From NCBI GenBank assembly GCA_943371965.1, contig CALRWV020000006.1, positions 1 through 64,000 of the forward strand: a stretch of DNA of 64,000 nucleotides. The letters are read 5' to 3'. Below the pieces are notes generated by a model that saw only the letters and a program-made list of their open reading frames with translations, did no database searches and was not told the DNA's origin. Of this stretch, positions 44,223-52,800 are shown piece by piece. The position numbers and the translations under genes were made by a program. The first letter of the stretch is position 1. Every line of letters begins with the position of its first letter. Source of the DNA: CALRWV02 sp943371965. Its GTDB lineage: Bacteria; Bacteroidota; JABWAT01.

Positions 44223-44783
44223 ATGCCAGCAAAACCGGTAATTAAAGATCTTGAAGAGAAAATGACCAAAAGCATTGATGCGATGCTGCATGAATTCAAT
44301 TCCATAAGAACTGGAAGAGCGAATGCTGCTTTATTGGATGGTGTAAGAGTTGATTATTACGGAACTCCAATGCCTGTGAATCAGGTTGCTTCAATTACTA
44401 CTCCCGATGCGAGAATGATTGTTTTGCAGCCGTGGGAAAAAGCAATGCTTCAACCTATCGAAAAGGCAGTTCGTGGGGCAAACTTGGGCTTGAACCCAAC
44501 CAATGACGGATCAGTTATACGTTTACCGATTCCTCCATTAAATGAAGAACGCCGGAAAGACATGGCAAAACTTGTTCGGAAATTTGGCGAAGAAGCAAAA
44601 GTTGCCATTAGAAATGTTCGCCGTGATGCCAACGAAAAACTTAAAAAAATGGAAAAAGACAAACAACTGACAGAAGATCAGTTGAAAGTCAGCGAAACAG
44701 AAACACAAAAGATTACTGACCGTTTCATAAAAGAAATCGATCAGCATGTGGCTCACAAGGAAAAAGAAATTCAGGAAGTTTAA
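44223..44783 (+). CDS. frr: Ribosome recycling factor
   Basis: A 186-residue protein. The ATG at 44223 is preferred to a GTG nine bases earlier because AAAGGTG then sits at ribosome-binding distance. Signatures are MLHEFNSIRTGRANAALLDG, DARMIVLQPWEKAML, GSVIRLPIPPLNEERRKDM and VRRDANEKLKKMEKD. It splits post-termination ribosomes with EF-G. Confidence 0.97.
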   Translation: MPAKPVIKDLEEKMTKSIDAMLHEFNSIRTGRANAALLDGVRVDYYGTPMPVNQVASITTPDARMIVLQPWEKAMLQPIEKAVRGANLGLNPTNDGSVIRLPIPPLNEERRKDMAKLVRKFGEEAKVAIRNVRRDANEKLKKMEKDKQLTEDQLKVSETETQKITDRFIKEIDQHVAHKEKEIQEV

Positions 44784-44789
44784 AGAATT

Positions 44790-44859
44790 TTCCGGTATTG
44801 CCGGAATTTCCAGCAGAATTTGTATTTTTATAAAATCCGGTTTGAGCCGGATTTTTTTT
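44790..44859 (+). terminator. Tandem hairpins ending frr
   Basis: A short stem TTCCGG/CCGGAA (44790-44806) is followed by AAATCCGG (44833-44840) pairing with CCGGATTT (44847-44854) and a T-run. The second is a strong intrinsic terminator. Confidence 0.88.
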
Positions 44860-44870
44860 CTCAATGGTAA

Positions 44871-45449
44871 ATGATGAATTCACAAACCAGATCAGTTCTT
44901 CGTCAGCAGATTCTATCAAAAAGAAATGATTTGACAGTTTCCGATGTGTTTGAAAAAAGTAAAAATATTTTTAGAAATCTGACTGCACTGATTCCTCCCG
45001 ATTCAAATTCTTTCCATTCATTTATCGGTTCCATCCAAAAAAAAGAAGTTAATACAATTACTTTTCTGGCTGAACTGATCAGAAAAGAGAAATTGCTTTG
45101 GGTGCCTTTTATTGACCAAGAAAAAATCATGCATTCATCAAGGCTTGTATCGCTGGAAGATTTGGAAGAAGCACCGTTTGGACTTCTTCAACCAAAAAAT
45201 ATGAAAGATTCCGAACATAAATATTTTGATGTGATTCTGGTTCCGGGGTTGTTTTTTGACAGAAAAGGAAACCGTTTGGGTTATGGTAAAGGATATTATG
45301 ACAAATTCTTGTCGAAGGTTGATGATGGTTGTCTGAAAATCGGTCTTTGTTTTGACTTTCAGTTGGGCGAAGAAATTAAACCTGAAACTTGGGATGTGAA
45401 AATGGATTATGTGATTACCGAAGACTCAATTTTAAAAATTGAATCCTGA
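44871..45449 (+). CDS. 5-formyltetrahydrofolate cyclo-ligase
   Basis: A 192-residue protein of the 5-FTHF cyclo-ligase family (YgfA/MTHFS). The C-terminal signature FDVILVPGLFFDRKGNRLGY continuing GKGYYDKFL is diagnostic, and the N-terminal RSVLRQQILSKRNDLT matches the family start. It converts 5-formyl-THF to methenyl-THF with ATP. Two adjacent ATG codons (44871, 44874) are possible starts. Confidence 0.9.
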   Translation: MMNSQTRSVLRQQILSKRNDLTVSDVFEKSKNIFRNLTALIPPDSNSFHSFIGSIQKKEVNTITFLAELIRKEKLLWVPFIDQEKIMHSSRLVSLEDLEEAPFGLLQPKNMKDSEHKYFDVILVPGLFFDRKGNRLGYGKGYYDKFLSKVDDGCLKIGLCFDFQLGEEIKPETWDVKMDYVITEDSILKIES

Positions 45450-45462
45450 AGTTAAATAGATA

Positions 45463-46401
45463 TTAATTGACAAACCGGTCTAAATTGAAACCAAAATCTA
45501 AGCGGTGAATTCCTCCAATAACGCCATAATTTGAATATGCGTAACTGATTTCGTATTTCTCCCAATTGATCGTTCCGCCCATATTGATTCCGGTTAGATC
45601 AAAGCCGCCTTTTGCTTCAAGTTCATTGCGCTGACCTAAGTTGGATGATGCAAAAAGGGTAACATTTTTGTTTGCTTTTAATTTTCCGCTGAAGGTGAAA
45701 TAATTCAGCAGTTTGTCATGATATTTCATCCAATTATTGATTCCTGAAAATTCAGCACCAAATGTTAGGGGTAGTCTTGCAAGTGTTTTTGAAAAGCCCA
45801 AATTCCAGGTAAAGGGAAGTGATTCGGAAACCCTGTAACTTTTCATTTGGCTTCCGATTTGTCGTAAAGTGGTTCCAATAATGATCTGTTCCGATGGAAT
45901 CACATAATAGGTCCCCAAATCAAGAGCCAACCCATTTGAAGAATATGATTCCAATTTTGAAGAAATGTATTTGGCTGTTGCCCCAACAAAAACAGAATCC
46001 ATAATGTCATAGGAATAAGATACACCGATGGAAAGGTCATAAGCTCCGAAATTTCCGGTTTTATTTGCCAGATTATCCGTACCGACAAAATCACCGTAAT
46101 TCACATAAAATGCAGAAAATCCTATTTTTCCGATGGGATCAAAGTTTTTGATATAATAAGATGAACCGGCATTTACTCCTGAAAAAAATGACAGATAAGA
46201 AACTCCAAAATTTCCGTCATTTGCCAAATTCAGAAAGGCAGGATTGGTTACAAATGCGTCATTATCCTTGAAAAAGATGTTTGAATTTCCTGAGGACATT
46301 GCAGATTTGGCGTTAAATGGGAGGTTTAAGAAATTATAAACGGATTGACTGAAACAAATTGAAGAGGAACAAATCAAAAGAACTGTTGTAATGGCTTTCA
46401 T
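45463..46401 (-). CDS. porQ: Type IX secretion system protein PorQ
   Basis: A 312-residue outer-membrane barrel with signal peptide (MKAITTVLLICSSSICFS). The N-terminus SVYNFLNLPFNAKSAMSSGN, then FVTNPAFLNL, and GKIGFSAFYVNYGDFVGTDN match PorQ. PorQ belongs with PorV, PorU and PorZ to the T9SS attachment machinery. It is divergent from secA, and its promoter is well supported. Confidence 0.85.
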   Translation of the reverse strand: MKAITTVLLICSSSICFSQSVYNFLNLPFNAKSAMSSGNSNIFFKDNDAFVTNPAFLNLANDGNFGVSYLSFFSGVNAGSSYYIKNFDPIGKIGFSAFYVNYGDFVGTDNLANKTGNFGAYDLSIGVSYSYDIMDSVFVGATAKYISSKLESYSSNGLALDLGTYYVIPSEQIIIGTTLRQIGSQMKSYRVSESLPFTWNLGFSKTLARLPLTFGAEFSGINNWMKYHDKLLNYFTFSGKLKANKNVTLFASSNLGQRNELEAKGGFDLTGINMGGTINWEKYEISYAYSNYGVIGGIHRLDFGFNLDRFVN

Positions 46402-46427
46402 TCTGCACTTTCATTAAAAAATCAAAT

Positions 46428-46458
46428 CAAAAATAGCCGTTTGGAAATATTGTTACAA
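46428..46458 (-). promoter_or_regulatory. Bacteroidota-type promoter of porQ
   Basis: On the minus strand TTG (complement of 46456-46458), a 20-bp spacer, and TATTTTTG (complement of 46428-46435) match TTG/TANNTTTG. The box ends 26 bp from the porQ ATG. Confidence 0.78.
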
Positions 46459-46563
46459 GTGCGAAAAAATGACCACTCATTTCAAACTGGTTTTAATCAT
46501 GGTTTATTAATCAAAAAATCATGTAAAATGGTGTTTTGTTGCTTTTCAATAACGGTGAAAACA

Positions 46564-46594
46564 TTGAAGTGACATCGCCTAAAGTCTATATTTG
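46564..46594 (+). promoter_or_regulatory. Bacteroidota-type promoter of secA
   Basis: TTG at 46564-46566, a 20-bp spacer, and TATATTTG at 46587-46594 match TTG/TANNTTTG. The secA ATG at 46619 lies 24 bp downstream. Confidence 0.78.
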
Positions 46595-46618
46595 CAGTCT
46601 TTTAAAAATGGGGCATCG

Positions 46619-49600
46619 ATGTTAAAATTTCTGGCAAAATTATTTGGTTCTAAAAATGAAAAGGATCTGAAACTGATTTATCCTTTGGTTGACCAGATTA
46701 CCGAAATATTTCCAACACTTCAATCGTTGACAGATGATGAATTGAAAGCTAAGACTCAGGAATTCAAATCCAGAATTTCTGCTGCAACCGAACAGCTCGA
46801 AAATCATCTCGAAGAATTGAATACAAAACTGCGCGAAGACATCGAAATTGATGAACGGATGTCAATTTTAGATGAAGTTGAACAGCTTGAAAAAGATATT
46901 CATGAAGTTATCGAAGAGCAGTTGCTTGAAATTTTGCCGGAAGCTTTTGCTGTAGTCAAAGAAACCTGCCGCCGTCTGGTTGATTTGGAGTATGATGTTG
47001 CTGGAAGAAAACAGCGCTGGGATATGGTTCCCTATGACGTTCAGCTCATTGGTGGTATTTCCATTCATCAGGGAAAAATCTCAGAAATGGCAACCGGTGA
47101 AGGTAAAACCCTCGTTTCCACCCTTCCTATTTATTTGAATGCACTTTCAGGAAAAGGCGTTCACGTTATTACTGTAAATGATTATTTGGCCAAACGTGAC
47201 AGCGAATGGATGCGTCCGGTTTTTGATTACCACGAAATAACTGTTGGCTGTATTTTGAACACCATGGAAAATTCCGCAAGACAGAAAGCTTACGGTTGCG
47301 ATATTACTTACGGAACCAACAACGAATTTGGTTTTGATTATCTGCGTGACAACATGGCAGTTTCTTCGCGTGATATGGTTCACCGTAATTTCAATTTTGC
47401 CATCATCGATGAAGTGGATTCCATTTTAATTGATGAAGCAAGAACTCCATTGATCATTTCTGGTCCGGTTCCACAAACAGAACAGAAATTTGATGAATAC
47501 AAACCGAGAGTTGAAAGGCTTTATAAAGCTCAAATGGCTCTGGTTGCCAAAATTTTGATGGAAACTGAAAAACATTTGGCTGATGGAAATACGTGGGATG
47601 CAGGTTTAGGACTGCTTCGTGCGCAACACGGAATGCCTCAAAATCCTAAATTGGCAAAATTGCTGAATGAACCGGGCAACAAAAAACTCATGCAGCAAAT
47701 CGAAAACGAATTTATGGCCGAAAACGGCAAAAAAATGCATGAAGTTGATGATGAACTTTATTTCGTCATCGAAGAAAAAAATCACTCAATCAACGTGACT
47801 GATAAAGGAAGAGATCACCTTTCCGTTTCTTCAAATGACGCAGATCTGTTTTTATTGCCTGATATCGGAACAGAAACTGCAAATATTGAAAATGATTCGA
47901 ATTTAAAAGCAGAAGAAAAGTTGACGCAGAAAGAAGAACTGTTCCGCAAATATTCTGAAAGAAGTGACAGAATTCACACCGTTACACAGCTTTTGAAAGC
48001 GTATTGCTTGTATGAAATCGACAACGAATATGTAATTCAGGATGGGAAAGTTCTGATTGTTGATGAATTTACCGGCCGTATTCTTCCCGGTAGACGTTAT
48101 TCTGACGGTTTGCATCAGGCCATTGAAGCAAAAGAAGGTGTTGAAGTTGAACGTGATACCCAGACGTTTGCAACTATTACCATCCAAAACTATTTCCGTT
48201 TATACAAAAAACTTGCTGGAATGACAGGAACTGCTGAGACTGAAGCCGGTGAATTTTTCGATATTTATAAATTGGATGTGATTGTAGTTCCAACCAATAG
48301 AGATATTGTCCGTGAAGACCGCGAAGATTTTATTTACAAAACGAAAAAAGAAAAATACACTGCAATCATTGATGATATTCAGAAAAACCGAGATGAAGGA
48401 AGACCGGTTTTGGTGGGAACAACAAGTGTTGAAGTTTCTGAAACCATGAGCAGAATGCTGAAAAGATTGAACATTCCGCATAATGTATTGAATGCGAAAC
48501 AGCATGCTCGGGAAGCGGAAATTATTTCACTTGCGGGTGAAAAAGGCGCCATCACCATTGCAACCAACATGGCTGGTCGTGGTACAGATATCAAATTGGG
48601 ACCAGGCGTCAAAGATGCCGGTGGTTTGCATATTATTGGCACTGAACGTCATGAATCCCGTCGTATTGACCGCCAGTTGCGTGGTCGTGCAGGTCGTCAG
48701 GGAGATCCTGGTTCATCTCAGTTTTATGTAAGTCTTGAAGATGACCTGATGAGGTTGTTCGGAAGTGACAGAATTGCTTCTGTAATGGATCGCTTGGGAC
48801 TTCAGGAAGGTGAAGTCATTCAGCATTCAATGGTTTCAAAATCAATTGAACGTGCGCAGAAAAAAGTTGAGGAAAACAACTTTTCAATAAGAAAACGTTT
48901 GCTTGAATATGACAACGTGATGAATCAGCAGCGTGATATTATTTATACCAGACGGAAAGAAGCATTGAAAGATCAGCGTTTAAAAGCTGACATTCTTGAA
49001 ATGGCAGGAAATTATTTTACTAAACTGATTTCAGAGCATTCTGTTGATGCACGTGTTGATGAGTTGAACGAATCACTTTTGAGAAATGTGCTTTTGGATT
49101 TGAAATTCCAGCCGAATGATTTTGTTGATCTAGGAGAAAATGGACTTCATGGAAAAATTAGTGAAGCAGCAAATGCTTTCTATGATGAAAAGGAAAAGAC
49201 GTTAACACTTGAAGTTATGAAAATGCTTGAAAAGGCAGTTGTCCTTCAGGTTATTGATGAAAGATGGAGAGATCATTTGCGCGAACTTGATGATCTTAAA
49301 GAAGGTATTGGACTTCGTGCATACGGACAGAAAGATCCACTGATTGAATACAAACAAGAGGCATTCAGAATGTTTGGTCAGTTGATGGATATGATTTCCG
49401 AACAAACTGTTCAAATGGTATTTAAAGCATTTCCGACGCAAGACTCTCTGCAGGGCGTTCAGGAGAGAGCAAACCGTCAGGCAACCAGAAGAATGGTTGC
49501 AACCAAACAGGAAGCAACAGCACTGGTTGGTGGCGGTGGATCTGAGTCACAGCAACATGCACAAAGTGAGCAGCAAAAACGTGCTGTTATTCAACCGATA

Positions 49601-49681
49601 AAAGTTGAAGACAAAGCAGGAAGAAATGATCCATGTCCCTGTGGATCAGGAAAAAAATACAAACAGTGCCACGGTCGTTGA
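46619..49681 (+). CDS. secA: Preprotein translocase ATPase SecA
   Basis: A 1020-residue protein, longer than the ~900 of E. coli. The start at 46619 (MLKFLAKLFGSKNEKDLK) was chosen over a codon 27 bp upstream, because it follows the promoter at the right distance. Walker A is MATGEGKTL; the DEAD-type motif is IIDEVDSILIDEARTPLIIS; also TNMAGRGTDIKLGPG and RRIDRQLRGRAGRQGDPGSS. The C-terminus has the zinc-binding CPCGSGKKYKQCHGR. Two extra segments (about 70-105 and 300-370) match insertions seen in Bacteroidota/Chlorobiota SecA. It drives Sec export, the first step for T9SS cargo too. Confidence 0.97.
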   Translation: MLKFLAKLFGSKNEKDLKLIYPLVDQITEIFPTLQSLTDDELKAKTQEFKSRISAATEQLENHLEELNTKLREDIEIDERMSILDEVEQLEKDIHEVIEEQLLEILPEAFAVVKETCRRLVDLEYDVAGRKQRWDMVPYDVQLIGGISIHQGKISEMATGEGKTLVSTLPIYLNALSGKGVHVITVNDYLAKRDSEWMRPVFDYHEITVGCILNTMENSARQKAYGCDITYGTNNEFGFDYLRDNMAVSSRDMVHRNFNFAIIDEVDSILIDEARTPLIISGPVPQTEQKFDEYKPRVERLYKAQMALVAKILMETEKHLADGNTWDAGLGLLRAQHGMPQNPKLAKLLNEPGNKKLMQQIENEFMAENGKKMHEVDDELYFVIEEKNHSINVTDKGRDHLSVSSNDADLFLLPDIGTETANIENDSNLKAEEKLTQKEELFRKYSERSDRIHTVTQLLKAYCLYEIDNEYVIQDGKVLIVDEFTGRILPGRRYSDGLHQAIEAKEGVEVERDTQTFATITIQNYFRLYKKLAGMTGTAETEAGEFFDIYKLDVIVVPTNRDIVREDREDFIYKTKKEKYTAIIDDIQKNRDEGRPVLVGTTSVEVSETMSRMLKRLNIPHNVLNAKQHAREAEIISLAGEKGAITIATNMAGRGTDIKLGPGVKDAGGLHIIGTERHESRRIDRQLRGRAGRQGDPGSSQFYVSLEDDLMRLFGSDRIASVMDRLGLQEGEVIQHSMVSKSIERAQKKVEENNFSIRKRLLEYDNVMNQQRDIIYTRRKEALKDQRLKADILEMAGNYFTKLISEHSVDARVDELNESLLRNVLLDLKFQPNDFVDLGENGLHGKISEAANAFYDEKEKTLTLEVMKMLEKAVVLQVIDERWRDHLRELDDLKEGIGLRAYGQKDPLIEYKQEAFRMFGQLMDMISEQTVQMVFKAFPTQDSLQGVQERANRQATRRMVATKQEATALVGGGGSESQQHAQSEQQKRAVIQPIKVEDKAGRNDPCPCGSGKKYKQCHGR

Positions 49682-49702
49682 ATATCACATCTTGCCAAAC
49701 AC

Positions 49703-49746
49703 GTGAGTAGAAACACCGGGTTTCTGCTCACATGTCCTTATTTTTG
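49703..49746 (+). terminator. Terminator after secA
   Basis: GTGAGTAGAAAC (49703-49714) pairs with GTTTCTGCTCAC (49720-49731), 12 bp with one G-U pair and a 5-nt loop, followed by CCTTATTTTT. It sits just before the porU promoter. Confidence 0.8.
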
Positions 49747-49748
49747 CA

Positions 49749-49779
49749 TTGTTGGAAATTTGAAACTTGGCTATTTTTG
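49749..49779 (+). promoter_or_regulatory. Bacteroidota-type promoter of porU
   Basis: TTG at 49749-49751, a 20-bp spacer, and TATTTTTG at 49772-49779 match TTG/TANNTTTG. The porU ATG lies 30 bp downstream. Confidence 0.78.
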
Positions 49780-49809
49780 TGAGTTTCAATTCACTATTTC
49801 AGGATATTA

Positions 49810-52800
49810 ATGCGTTCAGCAAGTCTTCTATTAATTCAATTACTTTTTTCTTCGATTCTTTTTTCCCAGACAATTGAGATCAGGAATACTGGTTCTTTCC
49901 AGAAACTTGCATTTGCAATTGATAAAGAAATAAATTCTGTTGCAAAACTGAAAGAATCCCCACATTATTTTTCGGATAATCAGTTTGGAGTCCCGGCATT
50001 TTCATTTCTGTTTGAGGGAAAAATTCTGGAAATCAATCTGATTGTCAGCCAGTCATCAGAATTGACAATAAATCAATCAAAAATTGTACCTGAAGATCAG
50101 ATGCTGGATGGTAACAAAACAGATTCCGTTAAAAAATTAAAGGAAGAAAATCCTGATACAAATTTTCCGATGTATACTTTGAATTATCTGGGAAATGTGA
50201 ACGGAAGGGAACTTAGCGGTATCATTATAAGACCATGGAAAAATGAAAATGGTATATTGAAACTTCAATCAAACATCGAACTTAAAATAAACGTTCAAAG
50301 TACTGTAAAATCTGTAGAAAACGAGTCATTGCTTTTCAAAAAAATCAATGCCAAAAAAAATCTTTCATTTTCAAAAACAACTGCCGGTGGATTTGAAAAG
50401 AGCCATTCAAAAAGCTACAGACTGATTTTCAAAAAGACCGGTGTAGCAAAAGTTGGATATTCAGATATTTTAAATTTTGACGGTTCTTCTGATATTGGAG
50501 ATGCTGATTCAAGAACAATCCGTATTTACAACAAAGGAAAAGAAATTCCTGTCTTGATGTTTGATGGCGGGGATAACAAGTTTGGAAATGGTGACTTCGT
50601 CGAATTCTTCTGTGATGCCGCACTTTATAAAAATTCCAATCCTTACAGAGATTTATATACAGATCCGTTTACAACTGAAAATGTTTATTTTATTGTTTAT
50701 GACAATGAATTGAATTCAATCAACAAATCAACAAGGATGACTGAATATTCAGGTGAAAATGCTGAACGGATTCTTATCAATGATCCCCGGAATTTTTTGA
50801 ACAAATCCTTTAAATCCAAACTTCATTTTGAAGAAAACAGGTTAACCAGTTATTTGGGTCAGGTAGATACTTCACTTTCTTATGACACCAGAGATCATCA
50901 ATTTTGGACAGCAATCGGGTTAAATGAAAGGAAATCATTTCCCATCGTAATTCCAGGAGTAAATGCCCAATCCTTTATTCAACCGGAAATTAAACTTGCA
51001 CTTCACGGACTTTCTTATGTTGAAAGGTCACAATTTGAATATGAACATAATATAAATGTTACGCTCGGCAATAAAGCACTGAGCAATATTGTTTCCGGGA
51101 AAAGCAGTTGGAATGGTCAGTCTCTTAACATCATTTCATATACCATGACCAATTTATTTCTTTATCAGGCAGTCGGAACCGGAAAAACTTCATTGGATAT
51201 TGTAAATTCTGATCACTTTCCGAATGACGCCTTGGCAAGAAATTTTGCTTTGAACTGGATTGAAATTACGTATCCGAGACTTTACAATGCTTATGAAAAT
51301 TATCTGGAATTTACACCCCCTCCTCCGGAAGATTTAAAAATTGATACTTCAATTGTTCAATTCACGCTGGATGAATTTACAAATCCCAATATTCAAATTT
51401 ATAAAAAAGGGATTGGTAAAATTGTAAACTTCAGTGTAGAATCACACATAAGTAATTACACTAAAGGGAAAACAGTTTTTCAGGCAATCTTTCAGGACTT
51501 TATTGTCAATCAAAATACCACTGAGTATGTCGCATTAACTGAGTCGGACAAAATATCACCTGTAAGGGTTGAGAAGGTATACAACTCGGTATTATTGGAT
51601 GAAACAAAATCACTGTTACAAAGAAAGCTGAGTTTGAAGAATCCTGAAAGGGATGAATCATTTATTATTATTTCCGCTGCAGAATTCTGGTCACCTCAAA
51701 TTGCTCAAAGTTCATTTTCACCCATTCGTGATTATGCTGCTTACCGTGAGTTGGTTTTGTCAGATAGAGCACTGGAAAATACAGAGCTTCAAAACCGGGA
51801 AAACCAAACTCTGGTTACATCGGTAAAGGATGTATATGATGAATTCAATTATGGAATTAAATCGCCTTATGCAATACGTAATTTTTTGGATTATGCCTAT
51901 CATAACTGGAAAAAGCCTCCCATTTATGTTTTGATTATTGGTGATGCAACCAATTATTTTTTTAATACTGACCTTGTTCCAACCATGATGATGCAAACTG
52001 TCAATCTGGGTTCTGCACCATCTGATGCTTGGTATGGTATGGTTGAAGGAAATGATATAATTCCTGATATCCACATCGGACGTATTCCTGCATCAAAAAT
52101 TGATCAGGTAAGCAATTATCTGACAAAATTGAAAAAATATGAAAATGATAATGATTTTTCAGGTTGGCGAAATAATTCATTATTTATTTCAGGTTCTGAT
52201 GTTTCATTTCTTGAGGATAATAACAAGATCAGAAAGATTATGGACAAAGATTATTTTACATTGAATATCAGAGTTGATGAATTGGGATCATCAGATCCAT
52301 TTTTCGGCAACAGTGCTTCATTAACTGATTATTGGAATAATTCGGGTTTATTAACAGTTAATTTCTTTGGACATGGTGGTGGTGGGGTTTGGGATGATCA
52401 GGGTTTATTTGCAAATAAAGATATAGATGCGCTGAACAAAAATTCAAAGCTTCCCTTTGTTACCAGCATGACCTGTTTTACAGGAAATTTTACCGGGAGT
52501 TCTGATAACCTTGCAGAACATCTTATTACATCTCCTGACAAAGGAGCGATTGGCGTATTGGCCTCAAGCGGCGTTGGCTGGAGATTGAACGATCAGTTTA
52601 TGGCTGACTTTCTCTATCAAACCATTTACAATCCCGAATATAAAGGATTGAAATCGGTTGGTGAGCTTGTTGATATAGGAAAACTGCTTTATAGGACGAG
52701 ATACAATGATTATTGGACAAGTCCCAGCAGGGTTCCTACTTCAATGATTTATCAATATAATCTGATTGGAGATCCCTCAGTTATTTTGAAATATCCAAAA

